IMG/VR virus record: IMGVR_UViG_3300009422_000007
Coordinates: 1 to 54,107 of that record
DNA from: a virus
Direction: 5' to 3' (one strand)
Length of the DNA stretch: 54,107 nucleotides
Shown: one piece after another, positions 14,981-23,846 of the stretch
How positions within the stretch are numbered: the first letter of the stretch is position 1
Layout: each line of letters begins with the position of its first letter
The notes under the pieces: model-generated
What the model was told of the DNA's origin: nothing
The model's database searches: none
The model's input: the letters and a program-made list of their open reading frames with translations, nothing else
Position numbers and translations under genes: made by a program

Positions 14981-15888
14981 ACTGTTTCCTTTACTTCTGT
15001 TTGTCTTTCTATTATAGCACGTTTTCTGTTTCCCCACAACCTTTTTATTTCCGAAAGTGGAGCAAACGGCAACATTATAAGTAAACATGCATCAAACTCG
15101 TGCCATCTTCCACTTACACTTGCACCAAAATCAAAACTACTTGCTTCTCTGTGATGATTGTTATGCCAACCACTTCCAAAATGAAAGTATCCAATTGGCC
15201 AACAATTGGTACTGCAATCATTATTATTAAAGTTTTGATACCCAGATGCAGGAACGTGTCCAAATGTATTAACTAGCCCGTCCATATGTAAACTAGATAA
15301 TGCACCCATAATCCAAAACCAAAATGTAAACTGCCATCCAAATACTAGTGTACTAGCAAGTAATGTTATGAATATAATTTTGTTATAATGATTATGTAAA
15401 AATACAATTTTCTTATCTCTTAATAAATCAACAGCATAACGGAAACTTACAGTATCTTGTTTAATGCCAAACTGCCAACCCATGTAACTATGCCACCAGC
15501 CATTTTCTACTGGAGTGTGTATGTCTTTGCCTGGCTGATCACTAACTTTATGATGATGTCCTCTATGTAAAGATGCCCACCATAACGGGCTTCCTTCTCC
15601 TACCATAACTGCCAGCCAGTATAAGATAGGCTTCATCCATTCTCGTGGCTTCCACGACTTGTGACTTAGTAGCCTATGTAACGTTAAGTTATTTCCAATT
15701 CCATCTAGTGTAATCCATCCACATATCATTGCAACTAAATACCACCACTCCCAACCTGTATAAATTAAGTAAGGTATTAATGTAACAGCCGCTATATGAT
15801 ACGGAAACCATATTGCTACTATAAAAGGTATTTGCTTTGTTTTTTTATATAGGTCTACCTGTCCTTGAATCCAAGTACTAATCGCCAT
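14977..15888 (-). CDS. Stearoyl-type (delta-9-like) fatty acid desaturase
   Basis: A 303-residue integral membrane desaturase. Three histidine boxes bind the di-iron centre: HRLLSH (71-76), HRGHH (108-112) and HNNHH (242-246), in the order and spacing of the acyl-CoA/acyl-lipid delta-9 family. Hydrophobic spans lie at about 22-45, 47-65, 85-98, 170-182 and 185-200. It would introduce a cis double bond into host or imported acyl chains; desaturases are known from cyanophage genomes. The ATG has an AGGAG ribosome site, and its stop overlaps the thyX start (ATGA). Confidence 0.9.
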   Translation of the reverse strand: MAISTWIQGQVDLYKKTKQIPFIVAIWFPYHIAAVTLIPYLIYTGWEWWYLVAMICGWITLDGIGNNLTLHRLLSHKSWKPREWMKPILYWLAVMVGEGSPLWWASLHRGHHHKVSDQPGKDIHTPVENGWWHSYMGWQFGIKQDTVSFRYAVDLLRDKKIVFLHNHYNKIIFITLLASTLVFGWQFTFWFWIMGALSSLHMDGLVNTFGHVPASGYQNFNNNDCSTNCWPIGYFHFGSGWHNNHHREASSFDFGASVSGRWHEFDACLLIMLPFAPLSEIKRLWGNRKRAIIERQTEVKETV

Positions 15889-16531
15889 TTATTCTCCTAT
15901 TATTTCTGACCGCTTTGCCTCCCTCTGAGGGTGCTTCTGTGTCAGTTCTTCGTAGTATATATCTTCTAAAATTCATAGCATGTGGATGTAGTGTTCTTCC
16001 TAGCAATTCGTTAATTAAACTATAATGCGTTAAGGTTTTAGCAGGAATTGTCATCTCAACAAATGTATAATATCGCTCTCTAAGGAACAACATAATACGA
16101 CTATAAGGATCTTCTCTATCTTCTGGATAAGTTAAAAAGAACTCGTTTAATCCCATTTCTTCATGTACTTTGCATAGCTGAGTAACAATCTCTCTAAACA
16201 TAGGAACAAATCTTGTACCCATAGAAGGCGATAGTATCCAAGCAAAACACCAACTTGGTGCATGCGGTAAACGCCTAACTCCTACTGCTGAAATTAAATT
16301 ATCATCTTTAAATACTCCCCAACAAGCACGTTGGCTAAAGTTTTTAAACTTATTAGGGTCTAGCATAAACATACTAAAGAACTTTTCTCGTTCTTTAACT
16401 TGATCAATGTCAAAGCCTACTCTAAAGTCTGGATACTTGCTAGGATCTACTCCATCGTAGATAGTATCAGCAAGCTCTAATACTGTAGTTAGATCGTTAT
16501 GATCAAACTGTTTTAGTTTATATGCTGGCAT
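15878..16531 (-). CDS. Unknown protein, possible GNAT-like acyltransferase
   Basis: A 217-residue protein. By eye it has strand-strand-helix order like a GNAT acyltransferase: a strand pair CWGVFKDDNLISAVGVRRL (about 90-108), a helix after SMGTRFVPMFREIVTQLCKVHEEMGL, then a strand NEFFLTYPED. The typical R/Q-x-x-G-x-G/A motif is not clear, so the assignment is weak. The C-terminus is basic (RRYILRR, KAVRNNRR). It overlaps both neighbours in the operon (PP-loop gene by 19 bases, desaturase by 11). A host-derived DUF cannot be excluded. Confidence 0.7.
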   Translation of the reverse strand: MPAYKLKQFDHNDLTTVLELADTIYDGVDPSKYPDFRVGFDIDQVKEREKFFSMFMLDPNKFKNFSQRACWGVFKDDNLISAVGVRRLPHAPSWCFAWILSPSMGTRFVPMFREIVTQLCKVHEEMGLNEFFLTYPEDREDPYSRIMLFLRERYYTFVEMTIPAKTLTHYSLINELLGRTLHPHAMNFRRYILRRTDTEAPSEGGKAVRNNRRINGD

Positions 16532-17460
16532 ATTGTTTCTTTTCCTTGTTCTAAATTGTTCTTTAATAAGTTTGCTGATACAGTATAATCTACTGGAGAA
16601 AAACTATCTAAGGAAGGATGTCTGTTTTCTTCTACATAATCCCATAAGTGCATATAGTTTTCCATACCGTGATACTTGGGCCTTCTTCTAAACTTAAAAC
16701 CAGCTTCAGAATATATATTCATCTTACTACTAGTCCAACCATATTTGTATTCAAAGTTATTTGTTATTAATAAACTTGCAGTTGGTATATTTAAAAATGC
16801 AAGCATAGACTCTGGTGTATAAGTGTAAAAGTTATTTAATGCTACTTGTCCTGTTTTATCTGAGAACCTTCTCCATACTCCGTCTTGATCTTCTTTCTTT
16901 AAGAAAACCCAATCCCAGACTATTTCACCTGTTTCATAATTTACTGTTGGCTTTTTCTCTAACTCAACTTCATCTACTGACAGCATAGGTTGTTTAAAAT
17001 CTTCAACAACCTTCATTAGTATTTGTTGATAAAAAGTATAAGACTGATACTTCTCTGCAATTTCTAAATACTCTCCACTTAAACAAAACTCTTCTGGGTC
17101 AAACTCTATAACCTCTACTGTCTCGTTAAATTCTGATTTCATCATTTCTATCATAGGTCCAATATCATACATATTAGATTCATCTTTAAATTTAACTGTT
17201 ACTAGTCTAGGTTTAATACCTGCGGCTTTAAAACTGCGAAATGCTACTTCACTATCTAACCCACCACTCATAAAAAGTGTTAAGTCTGGATGCTGATCAA
17301 ATATCATTTGAGCATTTCTTCTCCATTCTATTTTTGCACTAAAGACTGGCCTAGTACAACCACCAATAGACATACTAGTAATATCAGACTCATGTGTTCT
17401 CCAGATAGAATCCTTATCATCATTGTACCAAAATTTTAGATGATTGTTAAACGTGTTCAT
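16513..17460 (-). CDS. PP-loop ATP pyrophosphatase-like protein, 315 aa
   Basis: It contains the PP-loop SGGLDS (65-70) followed by an alpha/beta unit (AGIKPRLVTVKF) as in the asparagine synthase, NAD synthase and tRNA-thiolation superfamily. Upstream, residues 25-50 (DITSMSIGGCTRPVFSAK) are not a glutaminase domain. It is a second, divergent member next to the one at 12248. Enzymes of this type adenylate a carboxylate or amide and then transfer nitrogen or sulfur, so a substrate-activating step in the island's pathway is plausible. Its start codon overlaps the stop of the 59-residue ORF (ATGA). Confidence 0.8.
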   Translation of the reverse strand: MNTFNNHLKFWYNDDKDSIWRTHESDITSMSIGGCTRPVFSAKIEWRRNAQMIFDQHPDLTLFMSGGLDSEVAFRSFKAAGIKPRLVTVKFKDESNMYDIGPMIEMMKSEFNETVEVIEFDPEEFCLSGEYLEIAEKYQSYTFYQQILMKVVEDFKQPMLSVDEVELEKKPTVNYETGEIVWDWVFLKKEDQDGVWRRFSDKTGQVALNNFYTYTPESMLAFLNIPTASLLITNNFEYKYGWTSSKMNIYSEAGFKFRRRPKYHGMENYMHLWDYVEENRHPSLDSFSPVDYTVSANLLKNNLEQGKETICQHIN

Positions 17461-17636
17461 TTAAAATTAAACTCCATTTGTTCTTCTTCTTCATAATTCT
17501 CACCATGTACTGTAAAGTCTAGTGCATTAATATCTGCATCATGCTCTGCTACTCTAAATTCTAAAGCCTTAATTCTAGTATACAGTTCATCAATCAATAC
17601 TGAGGAAACATATGTGTATCCATTAACTGTAGTCAT
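17457..17636 (-). CDS. Small unknown protein, 59 aa
   Basis: An open frame of 59 codons fills the gap between the GNAT-like gene at 17623 and the PP-loop gene at 17460. The ATG at 17636 is preceded by AAAGGAT on the minus strand and its TGA overlaps the next ATG, both typical of this operon. The product begins MTTVNGYTYVSSVLIDELY, continues as a charged helix and ends in an acidic stretch (ENYEEEEQMEF). No family is recognised. The perfect fit in the operon supports it as real. Confidence 0.65.
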   Translation of the reverse strand: MTTVNGYTYVSSVLIDELYTRIKALEFRVAEHDADINALDFTVHGENYEEEEQMEFNFK

Positions 17637-18261
17637 GTTGTATCCTTTTTATATCGTGTTTAAGTTGATCTAACGAAAAGTAAGTACAAGGTTTAATAAC
17701 TGCCCATTGTTTAGTATTATGTACTATAATAGGTTCTGCAATCGGCACACAATCACTCCACCAATCACTCCACATATTACTAAAACTGGCTACTTTGCCT
17801 TTTGCACTAATTACGTCCCATAGTATTTTGTTGTATTCGTTAAAGGTTAATATCATTCCGTTTTTATTATTTGTCATTGCCCAGTTTAAGTTTGCTGTTA
17901 GTAAGTGTTTTGTTATATTATGATTTGCTCTGTATTGCTTATCCATCCATAAACGATTTCCGCCACTAGCATAATCAGGATGTAAATTAGAATTTTCTAC
18001 AGCACTAACACCTACTATTGATCCTTTTTCTAAGTCATATAATAGATCAATTTGTCCTGTATCTGTTGTCCAACGTCTATGCTCGTTTCTTTCTTCTTTA
18101 ATAAGATATAATAGTCCTGAAGGTTCAGAATTATCCATATTAGGCATTACATGTTCTTTAGTTTCATCTTGTTGCATACGTCTTAGAAAAGACAAATATG
18201 CAGATTCGTGACTCTTAAAGTTTTCCGCATCTGTAGTTTGTATTTCCAAGTAATCAGTCAT
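17623..18261 (-). CDS. Unknown protein, possible GNAT-like, 212 aa
   Basis: A 212-residue protein. The centre, GSIVGVSAVE (about 80-90) followed by GGNRLWMDKQYRANHNITKHLL and a strand ILTFNEYN, is arranged like the beta4-alpha3-beta5 core of GNAT N-acyltransferases. The pyrophosphate-binding loop is not canonical, so the call is tentative. It ends just inside the start of the 59-residue ORF. It sits between a 2OG oxygenase and that ORF, in a stretch where every gene looks enzymatic. Confidence 0.7.
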   Translation of the reverse strand: MTDYLEIQTTDAENFKSHESAYLSFLRRMQQDETKEHVMPNMDNSEPSGLLYLIKEERNEHRRWTTDTGQIDLLYDLEKGSIVGVSAVENSNLHPDYASGGNRLWMDKQYRANHNITKHLLTANLNWAMTNNKNGMILTFNEYNKILWDVISAKGKVASFSNMWSDWWSDCVPIAEPIIVHNTKQWAVIKPCTYFSLDQLKHDIKRIQHDYS

Positions 18262-18276
18262 ACTAATATGTACCTT

Positions 18277-18804
18277 CTAATCCGTGTCGTTGCTGTCCAA
18301 GCTCATTAGCAAGTGCCAACGTTTTTCATTTCCACAATTTATTGCAGTATGTAGTTCTCTTGTATCTACTTTAAATACTCCGCCATTAGCAGGTATTTCT
18401 ACTAATTCAGGAGGATCAACAAATAAAAACCTAGCCTGTTTGTTAGTGTATGTTGCTATATGTAATCTTTGGTGCGGATCTACATGCATACTATAGCAAG
18501 TACGAGGTTGCATTATCATTATTCTTGTACGATATACTTTCCAAGGAAATTCATCAAAAAACTTTTCCCAATATGTTCCAATTAAGTCTGGACGTAACTT
18601 ATCCCATTGATGTTCATTATTGCCTAAGTATGTTCCTGTGCCTTCTGCAAAGTCTCCATCGCCACCTGATTGTAATGCTGTTTGTGTTCTAAAATCTCCT
18701 AGCTCTTTATCCCATGCTAGTTTTTTACATTCCTCATGTAGTCTTTCTATATCGTCAATAACGTAAGGCTTATCGTTATGTCGCATACGATACTTCTTGC
18801 TCAT
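18277..18804 (-). CDS. Aspartyl/asparaginyl-hydroxylase-like 2OG oxygenase
   Basis: A 175-residue protein with H107-x-D109 (YSMHVDPHQR), the following RLHIATYTN strand, distal His152 (TRELHTAINCG) and Arg162 (KRWHLL). This is the pattern of the aspartyl/asparaginyl beta-hydroxylase (cupin) branch of 2OG-Fe(II) enzymes. The N-terminus is a short basic extension. The gene is inside the long - strand operon, directly after the methyltransferase-like gene, two bases separating its ATG from that gene's stop region. Substrate is unknown; a peptide or amino-acid side chain would match the branch. Confidence 0.78.
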   Translation of the reverse strand: MSKKYRMRHNDKPYVIDDIERLHEECKKLAWDKELGDFRTQTALQSGGDGDFAEGTGTYLGNNEHQWDKLRPDLIGTYWEKFFDEFPWKVYRTRIMIMQPRTCYSMHVDPHQRLHIATYTNKQARFLFVDPPELVEIPANGGVFKVDTRELHTAINCGNEKRWHLLMSLDSNDTD

Positions 18805-20082
18805 TTAAACTTCTCCTATAACCATGTACCTATTACATCTGTCTAAATTTAATTCTCCATAATAGTGTACTTTTGAAACTCCGCATTCCTCTACGAAGTC
18901 ATCTAAATTATGAAAGCAATTAACATGATCTTCAACATCAAACATATCGTTACCTTGCAAAACAACTCTAGTTCCTTTAGGAAGGGATTGTACCCAACCT
19001 CCGTGATCATGGAAGTGTTCTGTTATTGTATCAATTATAACAAGGTCTTTTATTGTTGTAAAATCCATTGTTCTTATGTCTTCGTTTGATACTTTATAAA
19101 ACTCTGTTGACACTCCTGCCATCGACATTTCATTACCATTAACGTCTGTTATGTCTGGTGCTTGTACATTCAATATACAAGATGGATCGTTAACAGTTTT
19201 ATCAATATCTACATTAAGAACTTTTCCAAATTCTTGTTTACGACAACCTGCTAAGAAAGGCAATATGCCTAGCCACCCTCCTACAATTATTGTTGTAGTA
19301 TTATCTGTTACCCAACCAGTTTCTTGTAACTTGTCTAACAACCATACTTTACTTTTAATTTGATTCCTACTTAACGCATCAAACCAGTTTAACTCTGGAC
19401 TATGCGTTATTGCTTTAGACATTCTTTTTAGTTCTGGTTCTAATTCAGGAAAGTAATTTGTACTTGCATTAGATGCTAATAACTCTATACTAGTATCAAT
19501 TAAGTTTTCTAACATTGACGTTCTACCTACAAGTAATCTTGCAAAGTAACATAATTCAAATATGTTTCCTTCTTTTGCTTCTTGTAACTTAGTAGCTCCC
19601 CATGCAATATTATCTAAAGCATCAGTTCCGTTTTCTTTTATCCAGCCACTAATATTATAAACAGCATCTGGTGTGTCTTCAATCTCTTGACATCCTTTCC
19701 AGATTGTATTAATAATATCATCATGTGCAGATTTAAATTTAATATTAGGATCCTCTCTATGATACATTCCAAGTGCTACTGCTAACTTTAGTTGTATCCA
19801 TCTAGTTTTTTCTTTAGAAGGTTCTACACAATCTAACAATTCATTGAAGTTTAGAAAGTTCTCAATTCCAACATTATAAAATAAATGTTCCATATCATCA
19901 TCTGAACCTGTTTCTAATACTCTTCTAATCCAATGTAAACTACTACGGAAGCCAATAAACTCTTCCATAAAATATAAAAATGCTATTCTATTTTTTCTAT
20001 CTATATCTTCCTTACTACCAGGAACTATTCTAATATTTTTCTTTTGCTTTACTTCCTCTAGCCTTCTTATCATGCCCACCAC
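18805..20082 (-). CDS. SAM-methyltransferase-like protein with helical N-domain
   Basis: A 425-residue protein in two parts. Residues 1-255 are helical and unassigned. Residues 262-425 look like a class I S-adenosylmethionine methyltransferase: TTTIIVGGWLGILPF (263-277) as motif I, LNVDID (289-294) with an acidic residue at the end of strand 2, and VIIDTITEH (about 349-357) as the motif IV region. Two starts are possible: ATG 20082 (overlap of 13 bases with the upstream gene) or ATG 20073 (ATGA overlap, the commoner form here). The target is unknown. Confidence 0.75.
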   Translation of the reverse strand: MVGMIRRLEEVKQKKNIRIVPGSKEDIDRKNRIAFLYFMEEFIGFRSSLHWIRRVLETGSDDDMEHLFYNVGIENFLNFNELLDCVEPSKEKTRWIQLKLAVALGMYHREDPNIKFKSAHDDIINTIWKGCQEIEDTPDAVYNISGWIKENGTDALDNIAWGATKLQEAKEGNIFELCYFARLLVGRTSMLENLIDTSIELLASNASTNYFPELEPELKRMSKAITHSPELNWFDALSRNQIKSKVWLLDKLQETGWVTDNTTTIIVGGWLGILPFLAGCRKQEFGKVLNVDIDKTVNDPSCILNVQAPDITDVNGNEMSMAGVSTEFYKVSNEDIRTMDFTTIKDLVIIDTITEHFHDHGGWVQSLPKGTRVVLQGNDMFDVEDHVNCFHNLDDFVEECGVSKVHYYGELNLDRCNRYMVIGEV

Positions 20083-21053
20083 CCGTATAGTTTTAAGTTA
20101 GTTCTCCAATGTACATCATTATATGTTAATGGCTTCTCAGGATGTAACTGCAAGTGTTTAAACATTAAACTAGTTTTCTCGTCTAGTATTGGTATACTAA
20201 ATCCAAAAACTTCGTCTACTGCTTCTTGTAATTCTTTCATTCCTCTATCTGTTATTTCGTTAAAGCCTTTAAAGTACTCTGCAAACCATTCGTAATCTCT
20301 AATTAATGCATGATCAAAGTTATTAAAGTGTAGTTGCCTAATAGCACTACGAGCTCCTATAATACTCCAAATTCCATTTTCAACATCAGCACCAACAGTT
20401 AGCCATGTTAAAAGTCTTTGATAGTTTGCGGCATGCATTATCTCTTTAATTTCTTCTGGCTTTATTAAAATTCCTGCTTCGGTTGAGAGCTTAACTCCTT
20501 CTCTAAAACCTACACGGAATGCTTGATACTTAGATGCATTTGTATATACGTTACAATAGCAACCAGGTAGTTCTTTATATTGTGTTTCATCCCAACAAAA
20601 ATCAACTTGATCTCTTTCGTTATTAGACTCTTCATGGCTTTTCATAGTTAGTAAGTGTTCTGTATTCCATAACTTTAATCCTCCATTGCCATACATTAAT
20701 CCATTAGTATACTGTCTACCACCCCAAGTGTAAGACATAAAGCCAATATTTTTAGGAAGATTTAGTTCAAAGAAACTAGGATCAACAACACTATCTGCAT
20801 CTACTGTAATAACATATTGCTCTCCAGGAAAAGCATTTGCCGCGGCTTTGTGTGCGGCATCAAATCCTTTTACTCCGTGTACACGTTGTATCTCTTGATG
20901 AGGAGTTGTTTGCTGTAATGTTTTCCAGTTAGCATCTGCATTTGGCTCGTCATAACTTAAAAATACTATTGGAATATCTTTAATAGTTTTAGTACCTTTT
21001 TTCCAAGTAGTAATTTTTGCTTTTTCTTCTTTAGATAACTTAAACATTGACAT
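20070..21053 (-). CDS. GT-A-type glycosyltransferase, paralogue 3 of 3
   Basis: A 327-residue protein with a nucleotide-sugar-transferase-like N-domain: strand IVFLSYDEPNADANW (29-43), a helix-rich segment HKAAANAF and D85-A-D87 (VDADS), the metal-binding DxD of GT-A enzymes. The C-terminal half contains LTWLTVGADVENGIWSIIGAR, conserved in the paralogue at 21910 and, more weakly, at 21040. Three similar genes in a row indicate tandem duplication with divergence. It probably adds successive sugars to a virion or surface glycan; donor and acceptor are unknown. Confidence 0.75.
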   Translation of the reverse strand: MSMFKLSKEEKAKITTWKKGTKTIKDIPIVFLSYDEPNADANWKTLQQTTPHQEIQRVHGVKGFDAAHKAAANAFPGEQYVITVDADSVVDPSFFELNLPKNIGFMSYTWGGRQYTNGLMYGNGGLKLWNTEHLLTMKSHEESNNERDQVDFCWDETQYKELPGCYCNVYTNASKYQAFRVGFREGVKLSTEAGILIKPEEIKEIMHAANYQRLLTWLTVGADVENGIWSIIGARSAIRQLHFNNFDHALIRDYEWFAEYFKGFNEITDRGMKELQEAVDEVFGFSIPILDEKTSLMFKHLQLHPEKPLTYNDVHWRTNLKLYGWWA

Positions 21054-21906
21054 TGTTAAATTCCTTTTCTAACCATTCCCAGTCGTTAATTAGATTCATC
21101 TTTACACTATTTGCATATTGCAATCCATGCTTAACTCCTGCCTTTGCTCCAAGTATTACCCACTTTGCATTCTCTCCATCTGCTACAGTAGACCATACGT
21201 GATATCTAACTGACGCTTCAAACACCTCATCAAAGTAGTTGTATATAAGCAAACTCTCTTTATACTTCTCATTTATAAGACTTCTTTTGCCACCTCTATA
21301 TGATGCCCTGTTGCTTTGTTGCCATTCTTGTTTATTAATATGTTCTTCTAGTTTATTAATTTCGTCTATTCTTGCCTTGTCTCTTCTTTTAACTGCACCA
21401 AATACTGAACCTAACGATGCCAGTTTTGCACACTCTCTAAATGCTCCTATAAACGCACTATCTGGTGTTGCGTTAAATCTTGTCTCACAACTAACTTTAG
21501 ACTTAGCAATAGTAGATGCTCCTATTGTTGTAGACAAATCAATTTCCCAACTGCGACCTTCTAGGAATGGTTTTTTTGGAAATAACTTAACTCCACCATA
21601 TCCGTACTCTAATCCGTTAACTGGATTAACACTATTCCATACAATTACACATTGATCTTCTGGATGATCCCAGTACATTTCATCTGGATCTGGAACAAAG
21701 TCAAAATCAAAGTCATCTACAATCCAGGCATCAGCGTCAACTACATAAAAGTTATCTGTATCTGATAGTTCTGCACAACGTTTATGTACTTCGTATATTC
21801 CTTTTACATCTCTAACTTCTTTAACGTTCGGAACAAACTCCACAAGTCGCTGATAGTTTTCCTCGGCATTCCATTCCCCTTGGGATATAAAAAACACATC
21901 TAACAT
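21040..21906 (-). CDS. GT-A-type glycosyltransferase, paralogue 2 of 3
   Basis: A 288-residue protein, the most divergent of the three. It has FFISQGEWNAEENYQRL at the N-terminus in the place of SYDEPNAD-NW, and D57-A-D59 (VVDADAW) as the DxD. ADGENAKWVILGAKAG near the C-terminus matches GADVENGxWxxxGAR of the paralogues. The ATG has a TAGGATAG ribosome site three bases after the upstream stop and the end overlaps the next gene by 14 bases. Confidence 0.72.
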   Translation of the reverse strand: MLDVFFISQGEWNAEENYQRLVEFVPNVKEVRDVKGIYEVHKRCAELSDTDNFYVVDADAWIVDDFDFDFVPDPDEMYWDHPEDQCVIVWNSVNPVNGLEYGYGGVKLFPKKPFLEGRSWEIDLSTTIGASTIAKSKVSCETRFNATPDSAFIGAFRECAKLASLGSVFGAVKRRDKARIDEINKLEEHINKQEWQQSNRASYRGGKRSLINEKYKESLLIYNYFDEVFEASVRYHVWSTVADGENAKWVILGAKAGVKHGLQYANSVKMNLINDWEWLEKEFNNVNV

Positions 21907-21909
21907 ATT

Positions 21910-22884
21910 CTATCCTATAATTAATTGTTCAACATCAGTTTCTTTAACTAACGGTGCAAGCCTAATGGGATTAAAATAACTTGCTTTATAGAACTTACTT
22001 GCTTGTTCATCTAATGTTGCAATCTCTAAACTCATATCTTGTTTTAATATTCTTCCTAGTTTCTCTGTCTCACTCTGTAATATACTTTTACTCCAAGTAA
22101 AATCACTTATTGCACAATGCTCGTCTTTGCCATAAAACTTTGGCATAATTTCTTCATGCCAGTATTTGTTATGCCATTCAAAGTCTCGAACTAAAGTAAA
22201 ATCAAACTCGCTTCTTTTTAAGTTTGTCATATAGCAACCTAGTCTAGCACCATACATTGCCCATAAGCCATTTTCAACATCAGCACCAACACTCATCCAA
22301 ATTAACAAACGTCTATGATTTTTGTAATTGTTTCTCTCTGCTACTTGTCGCCAATCCATAGGCTGACCGTTATGTAATGCTAACTTAACACCTTCCCTAA
22401 ATCCTGCTCTATATGCTTGATAAGGAGTCTTATTATTATACACATCACTATAGATATTGTTTAACTGATGATAATGTATATCCCAACAAAAGTCAACAGC
22501 ACCTGCTCCGCCACTAACTTCCTCATGTGTTCTCATTTGTTCAACTACTTTTACTGGCCATAATTTAATACCACCATTGCCGTATACTAAACCATTTATA
22601 ATATTCTTCCCTGACCAACTTAGTACGTCACTTTTATCAAATGCTTCTATCTCTAGTTCAAGTTCAAAGAAGTCTTCTCTAACTTTATTATCTGCATCAA
22701 TACCAATAAAACGTTCTGTTTCTGCTAGTTTAGCGGCGGCTTTATGACAAGCATCAGAACCAAATACTCCGTGGCTTCTTTTAGCCCAAGGACAAATTGA
22801 TTGTAAGTGAGCCCAGTTCTCGTCTGCATTTGGTTCATCATAACTGATAAACACAACATCATATTCACTTATAGGCACACTCAT
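21910..22884 (-). CDS. GT-A-type glycosyltransferase, paralogue 1 of 3
   Basis: A 324-residue protein closely related to the one at 20070: VVFISYDEPNADENW (10-24), HGVFGSDACHKAAAKLAE (38-55), D63-A-D65 (IGIDADNK) and the signature LIWMSVGADVENGLWAMYGAR. The YGNGGIKLW segment is common to all three (YGYGGVKLF in the divergent copy). The start overlaps the upstream stop as ATGA. The pattern indicates a GT-A fold with DxD; exact CAZy family cannot be read by eye. Confidence 0.75.
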   Translation of the reverse strand: MSVPISEYDVVFISYDEPNADENWAHLQSICPWAKRSHGVFGSDACHKAAAKLAETERFIGIDADNKVREDFFELELEIEAFDKSDVLSWSGKNIINGLVYGNGGIKLWPVKVVEQMRTHEEVSGGAGAVDFCWDIHYHQLNNIYSDVYNNKTPYQAYRAGFREGVKLALHNGQPMDWRQVAERNNYKNHRRLLIWMSVGADVENGLWAMYGARLGCYMTNLKRSEFDFTLVRDFEWHNKYWHEEIMPKFYGKDEHCAISDFTWSKSILQSETEKLGRILKQDMSLEIATLDEQASKFYKASYFNPIRLAPLVKETDVEQLIIG

Positions 22885-23846
22885 GCTTCTACTCCTACGT
22901 CTAGATTGTTTGCTTTATATAACAAATTTATTGGGGTGTTGTTTGGCCAGTTAGTAGATATCTCAAACGGTACATTTTGTCTTAACATTAGTGCAGGTAA
23001 ACTAACCCATGCTACAAAGTTATCAGGATCATCTCCTGTTATTAGAGCACCTTTTAAATCTCCAGCCAAATCGTCTATTGCACTTCCTGCTGTATAATTA
23101 CTTTGTGCATAAACTTTACCATCTTTTATATATAATGTAATATGTGTTCCTGGTCCAGGATGAGATATAATTGTTTGTAGTTCTGACGTTCCGTTAAATG
23201 CATAATATTTTTCTGTCTTTACAAATACTATTCCTGTTGCTACTTGAGGTAAGTTTAAACGTACATCTTTATCATTATGTACAATGTCGTGTATAACAGA
23301 AGGATCAATTAAATCCCATAAAGAAAACTCTGCATATCCTTTTTCCATTAATTGACCTATAGCAATATCAATATTACCAAAGTATATGTGTGGATCGCTA
23401 CTATCAGTTATGTAAATTTTAAGAGGCATTGTTGCTTTATTTTCCATTGCACGAGTTGTCCAAATTCTGTTTGGTTCTACTCTCACTATTCCTTTTTCAG
23501 CAAACAATACAAATTTTATTTCAGCATTATTATTTTCTTCATGTAACGTAGTACTATGCCAATTATAACGACTATTTGTTGCAAGTTTGTAAGAATCTAG
23601 TTTACGTTTATCAACTAAATCTAATGCTCCAATTTTTTCATTAAGTGCAACCTTATAGTTACTTTGGCTATCACTACCTTCTAATAAACTTTTAATTTTA
23701 GCATATGTAACATTAAGTGCTTTTGGATTATCAGGTTGTCTTCCTGCAGATATTTTCTTAATAGTACCGGCACCGTCATATTCAACTGACCAAAATTCTT
23801 CTTTAACTCTTGTACGTTTTCTAACTGTAAATTGTATATCAGCCAT
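22881..23846 (-). CDS. Unknown protein, 321 aa, possible virion/adhesin
   Basis: A mostly beta protein without a recognised family. It starts MADIQFTVRKRTRVKEEFW. A central charged segment (YKVALNEKIGALDLVDKRKLDSY) is followed by strand-rich sequence (IVRVEPNRIWTTRA, PLKIYITDSSDPHIYF). GKVYAQSNY and the C-terminal beta stretches resemble parts of phage tail or surface proteins. The ATG at 23846 is used because the GGAG site lies 10 bases before it; an upstream ATG at 23855 is only one base from GGAG. It overlaps the upstream stop by eight bases and the downstream start by four. Confidence 0.7.
   Translation of the reverse strand: MADIQFTVRKRTRVKEEFWSVEYDGAGTIKKISAGRQPDNPKALNVTYAKIKSLLEGSDSQSNYKVALNEKIGALDLVDKRKLDSYKLATNSRYNWHSTTLHEENNNAEIKFVLFAEKGIVRVEPNRIWTTRAMENKATMPLKIYITDSSDPHIYFGNIDIAIGQLMEKGYAEFSLWDLIDPSVIHDIVHNDKDVRLNLPQVATGIVFVKTEKYYAFNGTSELQTIISHPGPGTHITLYIKDGKVYAQSNYTAGSAIDDLAGDLKGALITGDDPDNFVAWVSLPALMLRQNVPFEISTNWPNNTPINLLYKANNLDVGVEA

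Noticed and set aside
14981-15088. A longer form of ThyX starting at 15088
   Set aside because: The extra 36 residues overlap the desaturase gene and lack a ribosome site, and the ATG at 14980 has one with an ATGA overlap.
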